Positions 7,861 to 13,113 of a stretch of DNA of 13,113 nucleotides are shown piece by piece (within the stretch, counting starts at the first letter, position 1; each line of letters begins with the position of its first letter). The notes beneath the pieces were generated by a model. That model had not been told where the DNA came from, ran no database searches, and saw only the letters and a program-made list of their open reading frames with translations. The stretch is taken from assembly GCA_964401885.1 (NCBI GenBank), contig CAYOAC010000017.1, positions 1-13,113 of the forward strand, read 5' to 3'. The DNA is from JAULZV01 sp964401885. GTDB taxonomy: Bacteria > Patescibacteriota > Minisyncoccia > Phycocordibacterales > JAACPR01. Both the position numbers and the translations under genes were made by a program.

Positions 7861-9051
7861 TTATTTTATTTTTAAAAAATGCATTTTACCTTTTTGAATA
7901 ATATCTCCCGAAACAATTGGCCGTTTAACATCTTTTATGAGTTCGCTATTTATTTTAACACCTCCCTGTTCAATAGTTCTTCTCGCCTCGCCTTTTGACG
8001 AAACCAATCCGCTTTCCACAAGAACAGAAATAATATCACTTTGTTTCATTTCGAAAGTTGGTATTTCATCAGGAATTTCCTTTTTTGAAAATGTAGATAT
8101 CCAATATTCTTGAGCCTTGAGAGCTTCTGACTCTCCGTGATACATTTTTGTAATTTCAAAAGCAAGCTTAAGTTTTGCGTCTCGAGGATTATTATTTGAA
8201 ATAATATCTGAAATTTCTTGTTTTGATAACAGTGTACTATTTATAAATAATATCTCTAACATTTCATCAGCTTGTGCCATAATTTGACCGAACATATCAT
8301 TTTTTGAAGCATCCAAAAATACACCCGTCCCCCTACTTTTTGACATCAATTCTCCAGTCTTTGGATTTTCCATAAGAGTAACAGCAACGATGAATTTATC
8401 TTTATCATTTATTCTTTTTTGCAATGTTCTACCTGCAAGAGCATTAAATGTCTGATCTGTTCCACAAATTTCAACATCAACATCCATAGCAACAGAATCA
8501 AAACCCTGCATAAGTGGGTATAGAAATTCATGAAGATAAATAGGTTTATTTTCTGAAATTCTTTTCTGGAACATATCTCGTTCAAGCATTTGTTGAACAG
8601 TAAAGTTTGTGCTAAGTCTCACAACATCTTCCATGGTCAAAGGAGATAGCCAATCATGGTTATATTTTACTAATGGTGGATTATTAGCATCATCAAAGTC
8701 CATAAGTGGTTTGATAAGTTTTTTCCAAGTTACAACATTATTTAGAACATCTTCTCTTGTAAGTTGTTTTCGAACAGAATCTTTCATGCCAGTTGGATCT
8801 CCTATTCGTGCAGTAAAATCACCAAAGAGCAAAATTACTTCATGTCCAAGTTTTCTAAATTTCTCAAGTAACATGATATTTTTGGCGTGACTTAGGTGAA
8901 GTGTTGGTGCAGTTGCATCAAAACCAATATAAAATCTAAGTTTCCCTCCAGACAAGAGTTTATTTTTAAATTCTTCTTTCGTAGGTAAAATATTTACAAT
9001 TGTTCCTCTGTCTAGGATTTCATCAATCTCTTTTATATCTATTTTTGGCAT
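7861..9051 (-). CDS. tyrS: Tyrosyl-tRNA synthetase
   Basis: Class I aminoacyl-tRNA synthetase charging tRNA-Tyr, cytosolic. From ATG 9051 it is 396 residues, normal for the family. The HIGH motif appears as HLSH (52-55). GDFTARIGDPTG (77-88), YPLMQGFDS and GTDQ (197-200) form the tyrosine/ATP site. The KMSKS motif appears as ELMSKSRG (about 234-241) followed by GVFLDASKND. A C-terminal S4 RNA-binding domain occupies about 338-396 (SSKGEARRTIEQGGVKIN). A TTG nine bases upstream would add only three residues, so ATG is preferred. No Shine-Dalgarno is seen. It heads a tightly spaced group with the SRPBCC, DsbB and DUF192 genes. Confidence 0.96.
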   Translation of the reverse strand: MPKIDIKEIDEILDRGTIVNILPTKEEFKNKLLSGGKLRFYIGFDATAPTLHLSHAKNIMLLEKFRKLGHEVILLFGDFTARIGDPTGMKDSVRKQLTREDVLNNVVTWKKLIKPLMDFDDANNPPLVKYNHDWLSPLTMEDVVRLSTNFTVQQMLERDMFQKRISENKPIYLHEFLYPLMQGFDSVAMDVDVEICGTDQTFNALAGRTLQKRINDKDKFIVAVTLMENPKTGELMSKSRGTGVFLDASKNDMFGQIMAQADEMLEILFINSTLLSKQEISDIISNNNPRDAKLKLAFEITKMYHGESEALKAQEYWISTFSKKEIPDEIPTFEMKQSDIISVLVESGLVSSKGEARRTIEQGGVKINSELIKDVKRPIVSGDIIQKGKMHFLKIK

Positions 9052-9106
9052 ATATAACAATATAATATCAGATTTTTCATCTTTGTCTGCATCTATATTA
9101 TTCTAA

Positions 9107-9865
9107 TTATTCGCTCTTTTTAAAATAAGTAGTTTTATCGTTTTCTAAAATAATCTGATCATCTGAAACATATAGAACACCATCTTTAATCATTTTAATA
9201 AAATCCGCTTCTTGAGATTCTTCACAAAACATCAAAGTAGACATGAAGGAACCGAATTTAATGCTAGAAATCCCACTTATACTATAAGTACCACTAAAAC
9301 TATTACAATCCGTAGTTCCATTTACTTTACCATCTGAACTAAAAGTAAGGGTGAAAGCATCGGTCTTTTTGGGAGTAATTAATTCTCCTTCTTGTGCCAA
9401 AGGACCAACACCATCTAAAGTTTTAACCCAGATCCATTTAGTTGAAGGAAGAATTTTTTGAATTTGCTCTTTAGAAATTTCTTCTATCATTTTTCCAGAG
9501 AATATTGGCTGATCATTTTTATAAATTATTACATCTGGAGATTTTTCCCAAACAACTATTCCTAGATCCTTATTCTCATATCTGGCGCCAGATCCAGACA
9601 CAGCAATATCTAATTGAATATCTTTATATTCAGTATTCAACAAATTTAAAATAGCTATATCGTTACTATAATACTCAACAATTGCTTCTTCACCCATTTC
9701 AGAAACATAACTTGCTGTTGTGTGAGTAATCTTTTTTTCTGTAGTAGAACTCTCGTATGTTATTTCTATTCTTGAGTCTTGAACATTGATTCTAAGATAA
9801 TACAATATTCCAATACATATCAAAATGATAATTACTCCAAAGATAATAATTTTATTTTTATTCAT
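9107..9865 (-). CDS. MliC-META two-domain envelope protein
   Basis: 252 residues. An N-terminal anchor (about 5-24) has no lipobox Cys. Residues about 60-122 resemble MliC/PliC lysozyme inhibitors (Pfam MliC): VEYYSNDIAILNL, then DIQLDIAVSGSGARYEN (82-98) and VVWEKSPDVII. The SGSGARY loop is the part that inserts into the lysozyme active site in characterised inhibitors. Residues about 143-250 are a META/HslJ domain: W.WVKT, FTLTFSSDGKVNGTTDCNSF (171-190), GTYS, MSTLMFC, with Cys 187 and Cys 214 placed as in the family. The likely role is outward-facing protection of the envelope, which is inference. It lies 46 bases upstream of the tyrS start region and 22 bases after the DUF2207-like gene. 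Confidence 0.87.
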   Translation of the reverse strand: MNKNKIIIFGVIIILICIGILYYLRINVQDSRIEITYESSTTEKKITHTTASYVSEMGEEAIVEYYSNDIAILNLLNTEYKDIQLDIAVSGSGARYENKDLGIVVWEKSPDVIIYKNDQPIFSGKMIEEISKEQIQKILPSTKWIWVKTLDGVGPLAQEGELITPKKTDAFTLTFSSDGKVNGTTDCNSFSGTYSISGISSIKFGSFMSTLMFCEESQEADFIKMIKDGVLYVSDDQIILENDKTTYFKKSE

Positions 9866-9887
9866 AAATTAATTGTATCACTTATTT

Positions 9888-10428
9888 TTACCAACCACCT
9901 CCACCTCCTCCACCTCCTCCTCCGCCAGAGCTACCACCACCTCCGCCACCACCAAATCCAGAAGATGATCCAGGAGAAACAGATGATGAAGAAATAGAAC
10001 TGGAAAAGGAATTAGAAAATGAAGACACTGAGCTAGATAAATTCTGATAAGAAAAACCGTCTCCATTAAACCAAATTGGATGATATGTTGAACCTTCTGG
10101 AGAAACCATTCTTTCAAAAACATCATGAAATTGTTCTGCCCATTTATTCTCAGCATTAAGAGCTATTGCATATGGTAAAAACTTTTCAAACAATTCAGAA
10201 GTTTTATTAGGAGGGTTATTAAAATTAATCCTATCCTTTTCTGTCAAAAACAATGTTAAACAAATTAATCCAATTACAGATATAGCAATACCAATCCAAA
10301 ACTTCTTTGAATTTAAAACAAAAAACTTTTCCTTAAAAGAATCCCCTAAAACTTTTTTGTTTTTCTTCTTGTTTAATAAGTGATCTGATTACTCTAAAAA
10401 TTTCATTATCCTTTTTGTTATTTTTCAT
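9888..10428 (-). CDS. DUF2207-like small membrane protein with poly-Gly tail, read through an apparent +1 frameshift
   Basis: Two frames join into one sensible protein of about 179 residues. Frame A starts at ATG 10428, gives 31 polar residues (MKNNKKDNEIFRVIRS...SFRGFF) and ends at TAA 10335-10333. Skipping one T continues in frame B as KEKFFVLNSKKF and a membrane helix (WIGIAISVIGLICLTLFL). Next comes a segment typical of the DUF2207 C-terminal region (TEKDRINF, TSELFEKFLPYAIALN, KWAEQF). A Ser-rich linker and a tail of mostly Gly ending in Trp follow. Frame B alone has no ATG; its first usual start codon is TTG 10253, past the helix. The slip site AGG GGA TTC TTT TAA matches the prfB +1 signal. 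The alternatives are an assembly error or a decayed gene. Family function is unknown. It lacks the large N-terminal domain of full-length DUF2207 proteins. Confidence 0.7.
10331..10347 (-). promoter_or_regulatory. Candidate programmed +1 frameshift site, prfB-like
   Basis: The codons are AGG GGA TTC TTT TAA G, with a Shine-Dalgarno-like AGGGGA exactly two codons before the stop-minus-one codon. The UUU in the P site can slip one base forward onto another UUU because four Ts are present, with the stop codon UAA waiting in the A site. In bacterial prfB the order and spacing are the same: AGG GGG TAT CTT TGA. Here the stop is UAA, read by both release factors, so RF2 feedback specificity would not apply. 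Confidence 0.5.
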
Positions 10429-10509
10429 TACACATAATCTAATACAAAACAAAGATGTGAGGAAAAAATGTTAAAGAAGTGTTTATAATTAAATTATTCT
10501 TTATTTCCT

Positions 10510-10538
10510 TTGACTTTTATACTAAATTATGTCATAAT
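10510..10538 (+). promoter_or_regulatory. Sigma70-type promoter of the plus-strand three-gene unit
   Basis: TTGACT (10510-10515), 17-base spacer, CATAAT (10533-10538), predicted start near 10545. It is the only strong plus-strand promoter I see and faces the three plus-strand genes. It would give a leader of about 120 bases that contains the hairpin at 10577-10629. Confidence 0.7.
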
Positions 10539-10576
10539 AGTGAAATACGTACTTTTAAAATAACAACAAAGATTAC

Positions 10577-10629
10577 TTTCGTCACAGCATTAAACTGCTG
10601 ATACTCGGCATTTTAATGCTGTGACGAAA
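10577..10629 (+). repeat. Long hairpin in the leader of the plus-strand unit
   Basis: An 18-bp perfect inverted repeat (TTTCGTCACAGCATTAAA at 10577-10594 against 10612-10629). After a one-base mismatch comes an inner 6-bp stem TGCTGA/TCGGCA (one G-U pair) closed by a TAC loop. No T-tract follows on either strand, so it is not an ordinary terminator. It could be a structured 5' leader, an operator or a recombination/transposition structure. Confidence 0.85.
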
Positions 10630-10663
10630 CCACGTTGGTGTAGCACGGCAAAAATCGGCCGTA

Positions 10664-11212
10664 ATGAGCCACAACCAAATTGAAATCATGAGACTAAGTC
10701 GTACAATAATACTGTTACCGATCCTTATAGGGGCATTCGTGTCTGCAATTGTTATATCACAAGATTACAATAAACGCGTTCTATCTTTGAACGAAAAATC
10801 ATCAAACAACAGAGCGGAAAAGGAAGGCCCTCCTCCGGTTGTCAAAGCTGAACAGGAGAAAGAAAAAGAACCTGAGGAATTAAGGATTGAGAACGTAAAG
10901 AAAGTTTTCCTGCGAACCCCTGGTTCATATTCACTCTTGTATGAAGATCCTTCTACAAAAGAATTGACTGAATCAGGAGACGTTAGATATATCCCCTTCA
11001 TTGAATCGAACAAATCACATTGGTCGGGAGTGAAGGTCATAGTCAAAGTCTACAACGACACAGAAGGAGACGGTTACGCAGTTGTGAGGTTCCATAACAA
11101 ATACTGGTTTACCGTTGACATCCACACAAAGTTGGAAAACATCACTGGTGCCGATTATAAATATCGGAGTGGAAAACACACCAAAACAGGAACGACAAGA
11201 GAAGTCGAATGA
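10664..11212 (+). CDS. Unrecognised single-anchor protein, first gene of the plus-strand unit
   Basis: 182 residues from ATG 10664. A second ATG at 10688 (residue 9, MRLSRTIILLP) would put a normal anchor at the very N-terminus and is equally likely. A hydrophobic helix (about 12-31) is followed by a charged low-complexity linker (about 38-75, rich in Glu, Lys and Pro). Next is a compact domain (about 78-165) of alternating strand-like segments such as GSYSLLYEDP, GDVRYIPFIE, WSGVKVIVKVYNDTEGDGYA and KYWFTVDIH. The topology suggests a small extracytoplasmic beta domain held by one helix. I recognise no family. The TGA stop overlaps the next ATG (ATGA). Codon use is more G+C-rich than in the minus-strand genes. 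Confidence 0.75.
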   Translation: MSHNQIEIMRLSRTIILLPILIGAFVSAIVISQDYNKRVLSLNEKSSNNRAEKEGPPPVVKAEQEKEKEPEELRIENVKKVFLRTPGSYSLLYEDPSTKELTESGDVRYIPFIESNKSHWSGVKVIVKVYNDTEGDGYAVVRFHNKYWFTVDIHTKLENITGADYKYRSGKHTKTGTTREVE

Positions 11213-11586
11213 ACACGAAAATCTACACCTTAACAATGCTTCCGATTGGACTATTGGTCAATTGGATGTTTCTAACTTTCTCTTTCTTTTTTGATCAATC
11301 CAATGGGATTGGAAAAGAAGATTATCATGCAGGCAAAATCTGGAATCATTATCTGAGAAGTCGGAACATGTGCCCTATTTTTTCCTGGATGGTTGTCAAA
11401 CACGAGTGGAAATATCGTCACTGGAAGGTGCTTATCACTTGTGTTGTCGTAACTTTATTTTGGCCCATATATATGATATTGATATCGGTTCTTAGAATAC
11501 TTTTTGCATTCGGAGACCCTATCTATAGCTGGAAACAACATGAGGCCTCAATAAGAAAATCCAGGCTCAAATTTGAAAGTGAATGA
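11209..11586 (+). CDS. Unrecognised two-helix membrane protein, second gene of the unit
   Basis: 125 residues with two hydrophobic helices (about 5-28 and 75-101). They are separated by a loop rich in aromatic, His and charged residues (GKEDYHAGKIWNHYLRSRN, KHEWKYRHWK). The second helix is followed by a short basic tail. The positive-inside rule suggests loop and tail orientation on opposite sides only weakly. Start and stop both form ATGA overlaps with the flanking genes (11209-11212 and 11583-11586), so all three are translationally coupled. No family is recognised and I propose no function. Confidence 0.7.
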   Translation: MNTKIYTLTMLPIGLLVNWMFLTFSFFFDQSNGIGKEDYHAGKIWNHYLRSRNMCPIFSWMVVKHEWKYRHWKVLITCVVVTLFWPIYMILISVLRILFAFGDPIYSWKQHEASIRKSRLKFESE

Positions 11587-11936
11587 AACCATCCTGCAAA
11601 ACTACTTTTTCTCGTAAACCGCAAGGTCAAACCGAGCAAGTGGCAACGTGTCAATTAATGAACATCGTCGACTTGTGTTTCCAAGCTTTTAAACTGGACA
11701 TCAAGTTGGAGATATTCCCTATCGAGTTGCAAAAGATTTTTGAAGACGAAGCGCGCGAGCGAATTGTCAGAGAAGTTTTTTATACCACTCGTATGGTAGC
11801 TTTCATTAGCTACTATGGTAATCACATGTTGTTAGAAATTGTCTTCTCGCAAGGAGGTAAGGCTGTTAAGTTTATTCGAATCAGATTCGACTTTGAACAG
11901 AAACATCTCATCTTCATAGCAGAAGTATTGCTCTAA
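11583..11936 (+). CDS. Unrecognised small soluble protein, third gene of the unit
   Basis: 117 residues, no hydrophobic anchor, ending in TAA at 11934-11936. Residues about 1-25 are polar with two Cys. About 26-70 look helical (MNIVDLCFQAFKLDI, ELQKIFEDEARERIVREVF). About 75-117 look like a beta meander (RMVAFISYYGNHMLLEIVF, GGKAVKFIRIRFDFEQKHLIFIAEVL). No catalytic or nucleic-acid-binding motif is obvious. It begins inside the stop of the two-helix gene and is followed by the unit's terminator about 40 bases on. A soluble partner of the two membrane proteins is a guess from order only. Confidence 0.68.
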   Translation: MKPSCKTTFSRKPQGQTEQVATCQLMNIVDLCFQAFKLDIKLEIFPIELQKIFEDEARERIVREVFYTTRMVAFISYYGNHMLLEIVFSQGGKAVKFIRIRFDFEQKHLIFIAEVLL

Positions 11937-11978
11937 AAAGCACGGTATCGGTACGCAAACCGAATGAGCACAAGCTCG

Positions 11979-12018
11979 AACCACCTGACTCAAGTTTTAT
12001 CTTGAGGGGTGGTTTTTT
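11979..12018 (+). terminator. Rho-independent terminator of the plus-strand unit
   Basis: AACCACC (11979-11985) pairs with GGTGGTT (12008-12014). After a small internal loop, CTCAAG pairs with CTTGAG around a TTTTAT loop. The stem runs into TTTTTT ending at 12018. It closes the unit that starts at the 10510 promoter. Confidence 0.88.
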
Positions 12019-12120
12019 AATATTAAATTGAGTATTTATCTTAATCTCAAAAATCAAAAAGTCCTTAATACTTAATAAATCATATTTCTTATATTAATAA
12101 ATAATAAATCTATGTTTTAG
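12019..12120. other. AT-rich spacer between terminator and insertion sequence
   Basis: About 100 bases, very AT-rich, with several short TAATAAAT-like runs. I see no reading frame, RNA structure or promoter that stands out. Confidence 0.6.
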
Positions 12121-13104
12121 GTACAGACATTTGTCCCTTTTCTTTAACTTAACATTTCCATTGGAGTTTTTCCATTTAAAGAACAATGTTCGAGATTGTT
12201 ATAATACTCGTTCCAAATATTCAGTTTCTTTTGTAAATCTTTAAAGGATTTAAACTTGTGTTGTTCATAGAACTTCTCTTGATCTTCTCTATGACTTCTT
12301 TCAACCTTTCCATTTTGAGCAGGTTTTCCTGGATCAATAAGAAAATGTTTAATATTCTTCTGTCTGCAAAATTCATCGAGTGCGTGGAGTGTTTTCACAA
12401 AGATGTCACTTCTTTTATTTGTGCCAAGATAATAATTAGTGAAGATTGCACCATTGTCTGTTTTAATCGCTTGTATAGTATATTTAAATTTCTGTATCAC
12501 AATCTCAAGAAATTTAATTGAATGAAATGAGGTTTGTTCATCAAATACTTCAAGGTGTCTCCAACGAGAAGCACAGTCAATTGCTGTGTATTGGAAATAT
12601 CGTTGTCCTTTAATCCTTCCTGGTACATACTTCACGTCTATTTCAATGAGTTCTCCTGGAGAAAGAGTTGCTTTGATGTATTTATACTTCACTTTCTTCA
12701 CCCTATATTTTCGAACAAGATTATCTGCTTTTAATATCTTTCCGATTGTTCTCTCATGTATTTGTATTCCTTCCTTTTCTAATCTCCAATGGAGTTTTTG
12801 TGCACATAGCTTTGTCTGTTTTCGAAGGTCTAACACTTTCTCTTTGAGATGAATTGGTGTTTCTTTTGGATTAGTCTTTGGTCTTGTTGATTTTGGATTA
12901 AGTCCATCTTCTCCGTGTTCTCTGTATACTTTCATCCATCTCTTGAGACTTCTTATACTGTGGGGACATATCTTCTGTATTTCTTTTAATCGTGTTTCCT
13001 TGTTCACAAGAGGGAGAACCCACCTGAGACGTTCCTCTTTGATATTTTGGGGCATATGTATAGTCATTAGTTGCTAATCTATCAAAAGGGCCATATGTGT
13101 GTAC
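12121..13104 (-). mobile_element. IS481-type insertion sequence with terminal inverted repeats
   Basis: About 0.98 kb. The left end GTACAGACATTTGTCCCTTT (12121 onward, to 12141) and the reverse complement of the right end GTACACACATATGGCCCTTT (13104 back to 13084) match at 18 of 21 positions. They flank one transposase gene by 2 and 16 bases. Outward of the right end the strand reads TGT, the usual IS481 terminal triplet, and the left end has TAG, so the true tips may lie 3 bases further out. I find no convincing target duplication. Only nine bases remain on the right, so the window ends almost at the element. Confidence 0.85.
12144..13067 (-). CDS. IS481-family DDE transposase
   Basis: 307 residues, intact. 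Residues about 5-70 form a helix-turn-helix region (RLKEIQKICPHSIRSLKRWM) with a following linker that continues into a second HTH-like helix pair. The integrase-type (rve) core starts near 135. The catalytic triad is D144 (EIDVKYV), D204 (KTDNGAIF) and E256 (NGKVERSH). The D204-E256 spacing is 52, longer than the common 35, with extra residues around NYYLGTNKRSDIFVKTLHAL. C-terminal features HCSLNGKTPMEML are typical of IS481/IS3-like ends. The enzyme cuts and joins the element's own inverted repeats. An alternative start is ATG 13055 (MPQNIK). No Shine-Dalgarno is visible. The gene is more G+C-rich than the chromosomal genes to the left. Confidence 0.93.
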   Translation of the reverse strand: MTIHMPQNIKEERLRWVLPLVNKETRLKEIQKICPHSIRSLKRWMKVYREHGEDGLNPKSTRPKTNPKETPIHLKEKVLDLRKQTKLCAQKLHWRLEKEGIQIHERTIGKILKADNLVRKYRVKKVKYKYIKATLSPGELIEIDVKYVPGRIKGQRYFQYTAIDCASRWRHLEVFDEQTSFHSIKFLEIVIQKFKYTIQAIKTDNGAIFTNYYLGTNKRSDIFVKTLHALDEFCRQKNIKHFLIDPGKPAQNGKVERSHREDQEKFYEQHKFKSFKDLQKKLNIWNEYYNNLEHCSLNGKTPMEMLS

Positions 13105-13113
13105 ACATTACCT

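Noticed and set aside
8609..8890. Plus-strand open frame of 93 codons
   Set aside because: It lies wholly inside tyrS on the opposite strand and has no recognisable protein features. The same holds for 1788-2036 in murJ and for 12258-12521, 12534-12734 and 12586-12852 in the transposase.
9878..10156. Minus-strand frame with runs of Leu, Val and Glu
   Set aside because: It is a frame-shifted reading of the Ser/Gly-rich repeats of the DUF2207-like gene. The Gly-Trp tail shows which frame is real.
10577..10629. Leader hairpin as a terminator or an integron attC site
   Set aside because: No T-tract follows on either strand. The conserved attC core boxes (GTTRRRY/RYYYAAC) and an integrase gene are not seen, so I list it only as a hairpin.
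10765..11236. Two minus-strand frames (10765-11046 and 11015-11236)
   Set aside because: They are antisense to the first plus-strand gene. The plus strand has the promoter, coupled overlaps and terminator.
10664..11936. Toxin-antitoxin, phage-defence or secretion assignment for the three-gene unit
   Set aside because: The order and topology allow such ideas, but no catalytic motif, DNA-binding motif or family signature supports any of them.
12100..13113. Target-site duplication around the insertion sequence
   Set aside because: The left flank (GTTTTAG) and the few right-flank bases (ACATTACCT) do not give a convincing direct repeat, and the window ends too soon.
1..13113. CRISPR array, tRNA genes, riboswitches
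   Set aside because: No regularly spaced repeats, no tRNA-like cloverleaf with a T-loop box and no known riboswitch core were seen on either strand.

Overview
The window is AT-rich. Its genes are compact, run almost entirely on the minus strand, mostly lack a clear Shine-Dalgarno sequence, and end in TAA. Together with an O-antigen-ligase/TPR protein, a Gly-rich DUF2207-like tail, a MliC-META lipid-free envelope protein and a TyrRS with an ELMSKS-type motif, this suggests a Patescibacteria/CPR (Parcubacteria-like) metagenome contig. That placement is inference from gene style. A 10-N scaffold gap (3412-3421) and the end of the window just beyond an IS terminal repeat also point to a draft assembly.

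Layout, read in transcription order on the minus strand. (a) 10428-9888: small membrane protein with a DUF2207-like C-terminal part and a poly-Gly-Trp tail, readable only through a +1 frameshift. (b) 9865-9107: MliC-META envelope protein. (c) 9051-7861 tyrS, then an SRPBCC-fold anchored protein, a DsbB/BdbC-like oxidoreductase and a DUF192 protein, tightly packed or overlapping. (d) 6303-5977: RNase P RNA with its own promoter and a 23-bp hairpin terminator. (e) 5887-1: a second operon starting at an extended -10 directly behind that terminator. It holds an O-antigen-ligase-like membrane protein, a TPR domain in the same frame after a single TAA, murJ (lipid II flippase, carrying the N gap) and lepA (EF-4, missing only its last codons).

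The right end, about 10.5-13.1 kb, differs. It is visibly richer in G+C: 27 of 60 bases at 11041-11100 against 14 of 60 at 9781-9840. It holds a self-contained plus-strand unit: a TTGACT-17-CATAAT promoter, a long hairpin in the leader, three unrecognised small genes joined by ATGA overlaps, and a rho-independent terminator. Next to it is an intact IS481-type element with matching inverted repeats. I read this as an accessory, probably acquired, island.

The most interesting points are these. The frameshift site in the DUF2207-like gene reproduces the layout of the prfB (RF2) programmed +1 frameshift signal: AGG GGA TTC TTT TAA against AGG GGG TAT CTT TGA. The three-gene plus-strand cassette has a structured leader and no recognisable family. 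The ligase-TPR reading frame is cut by one in-frame TAA.
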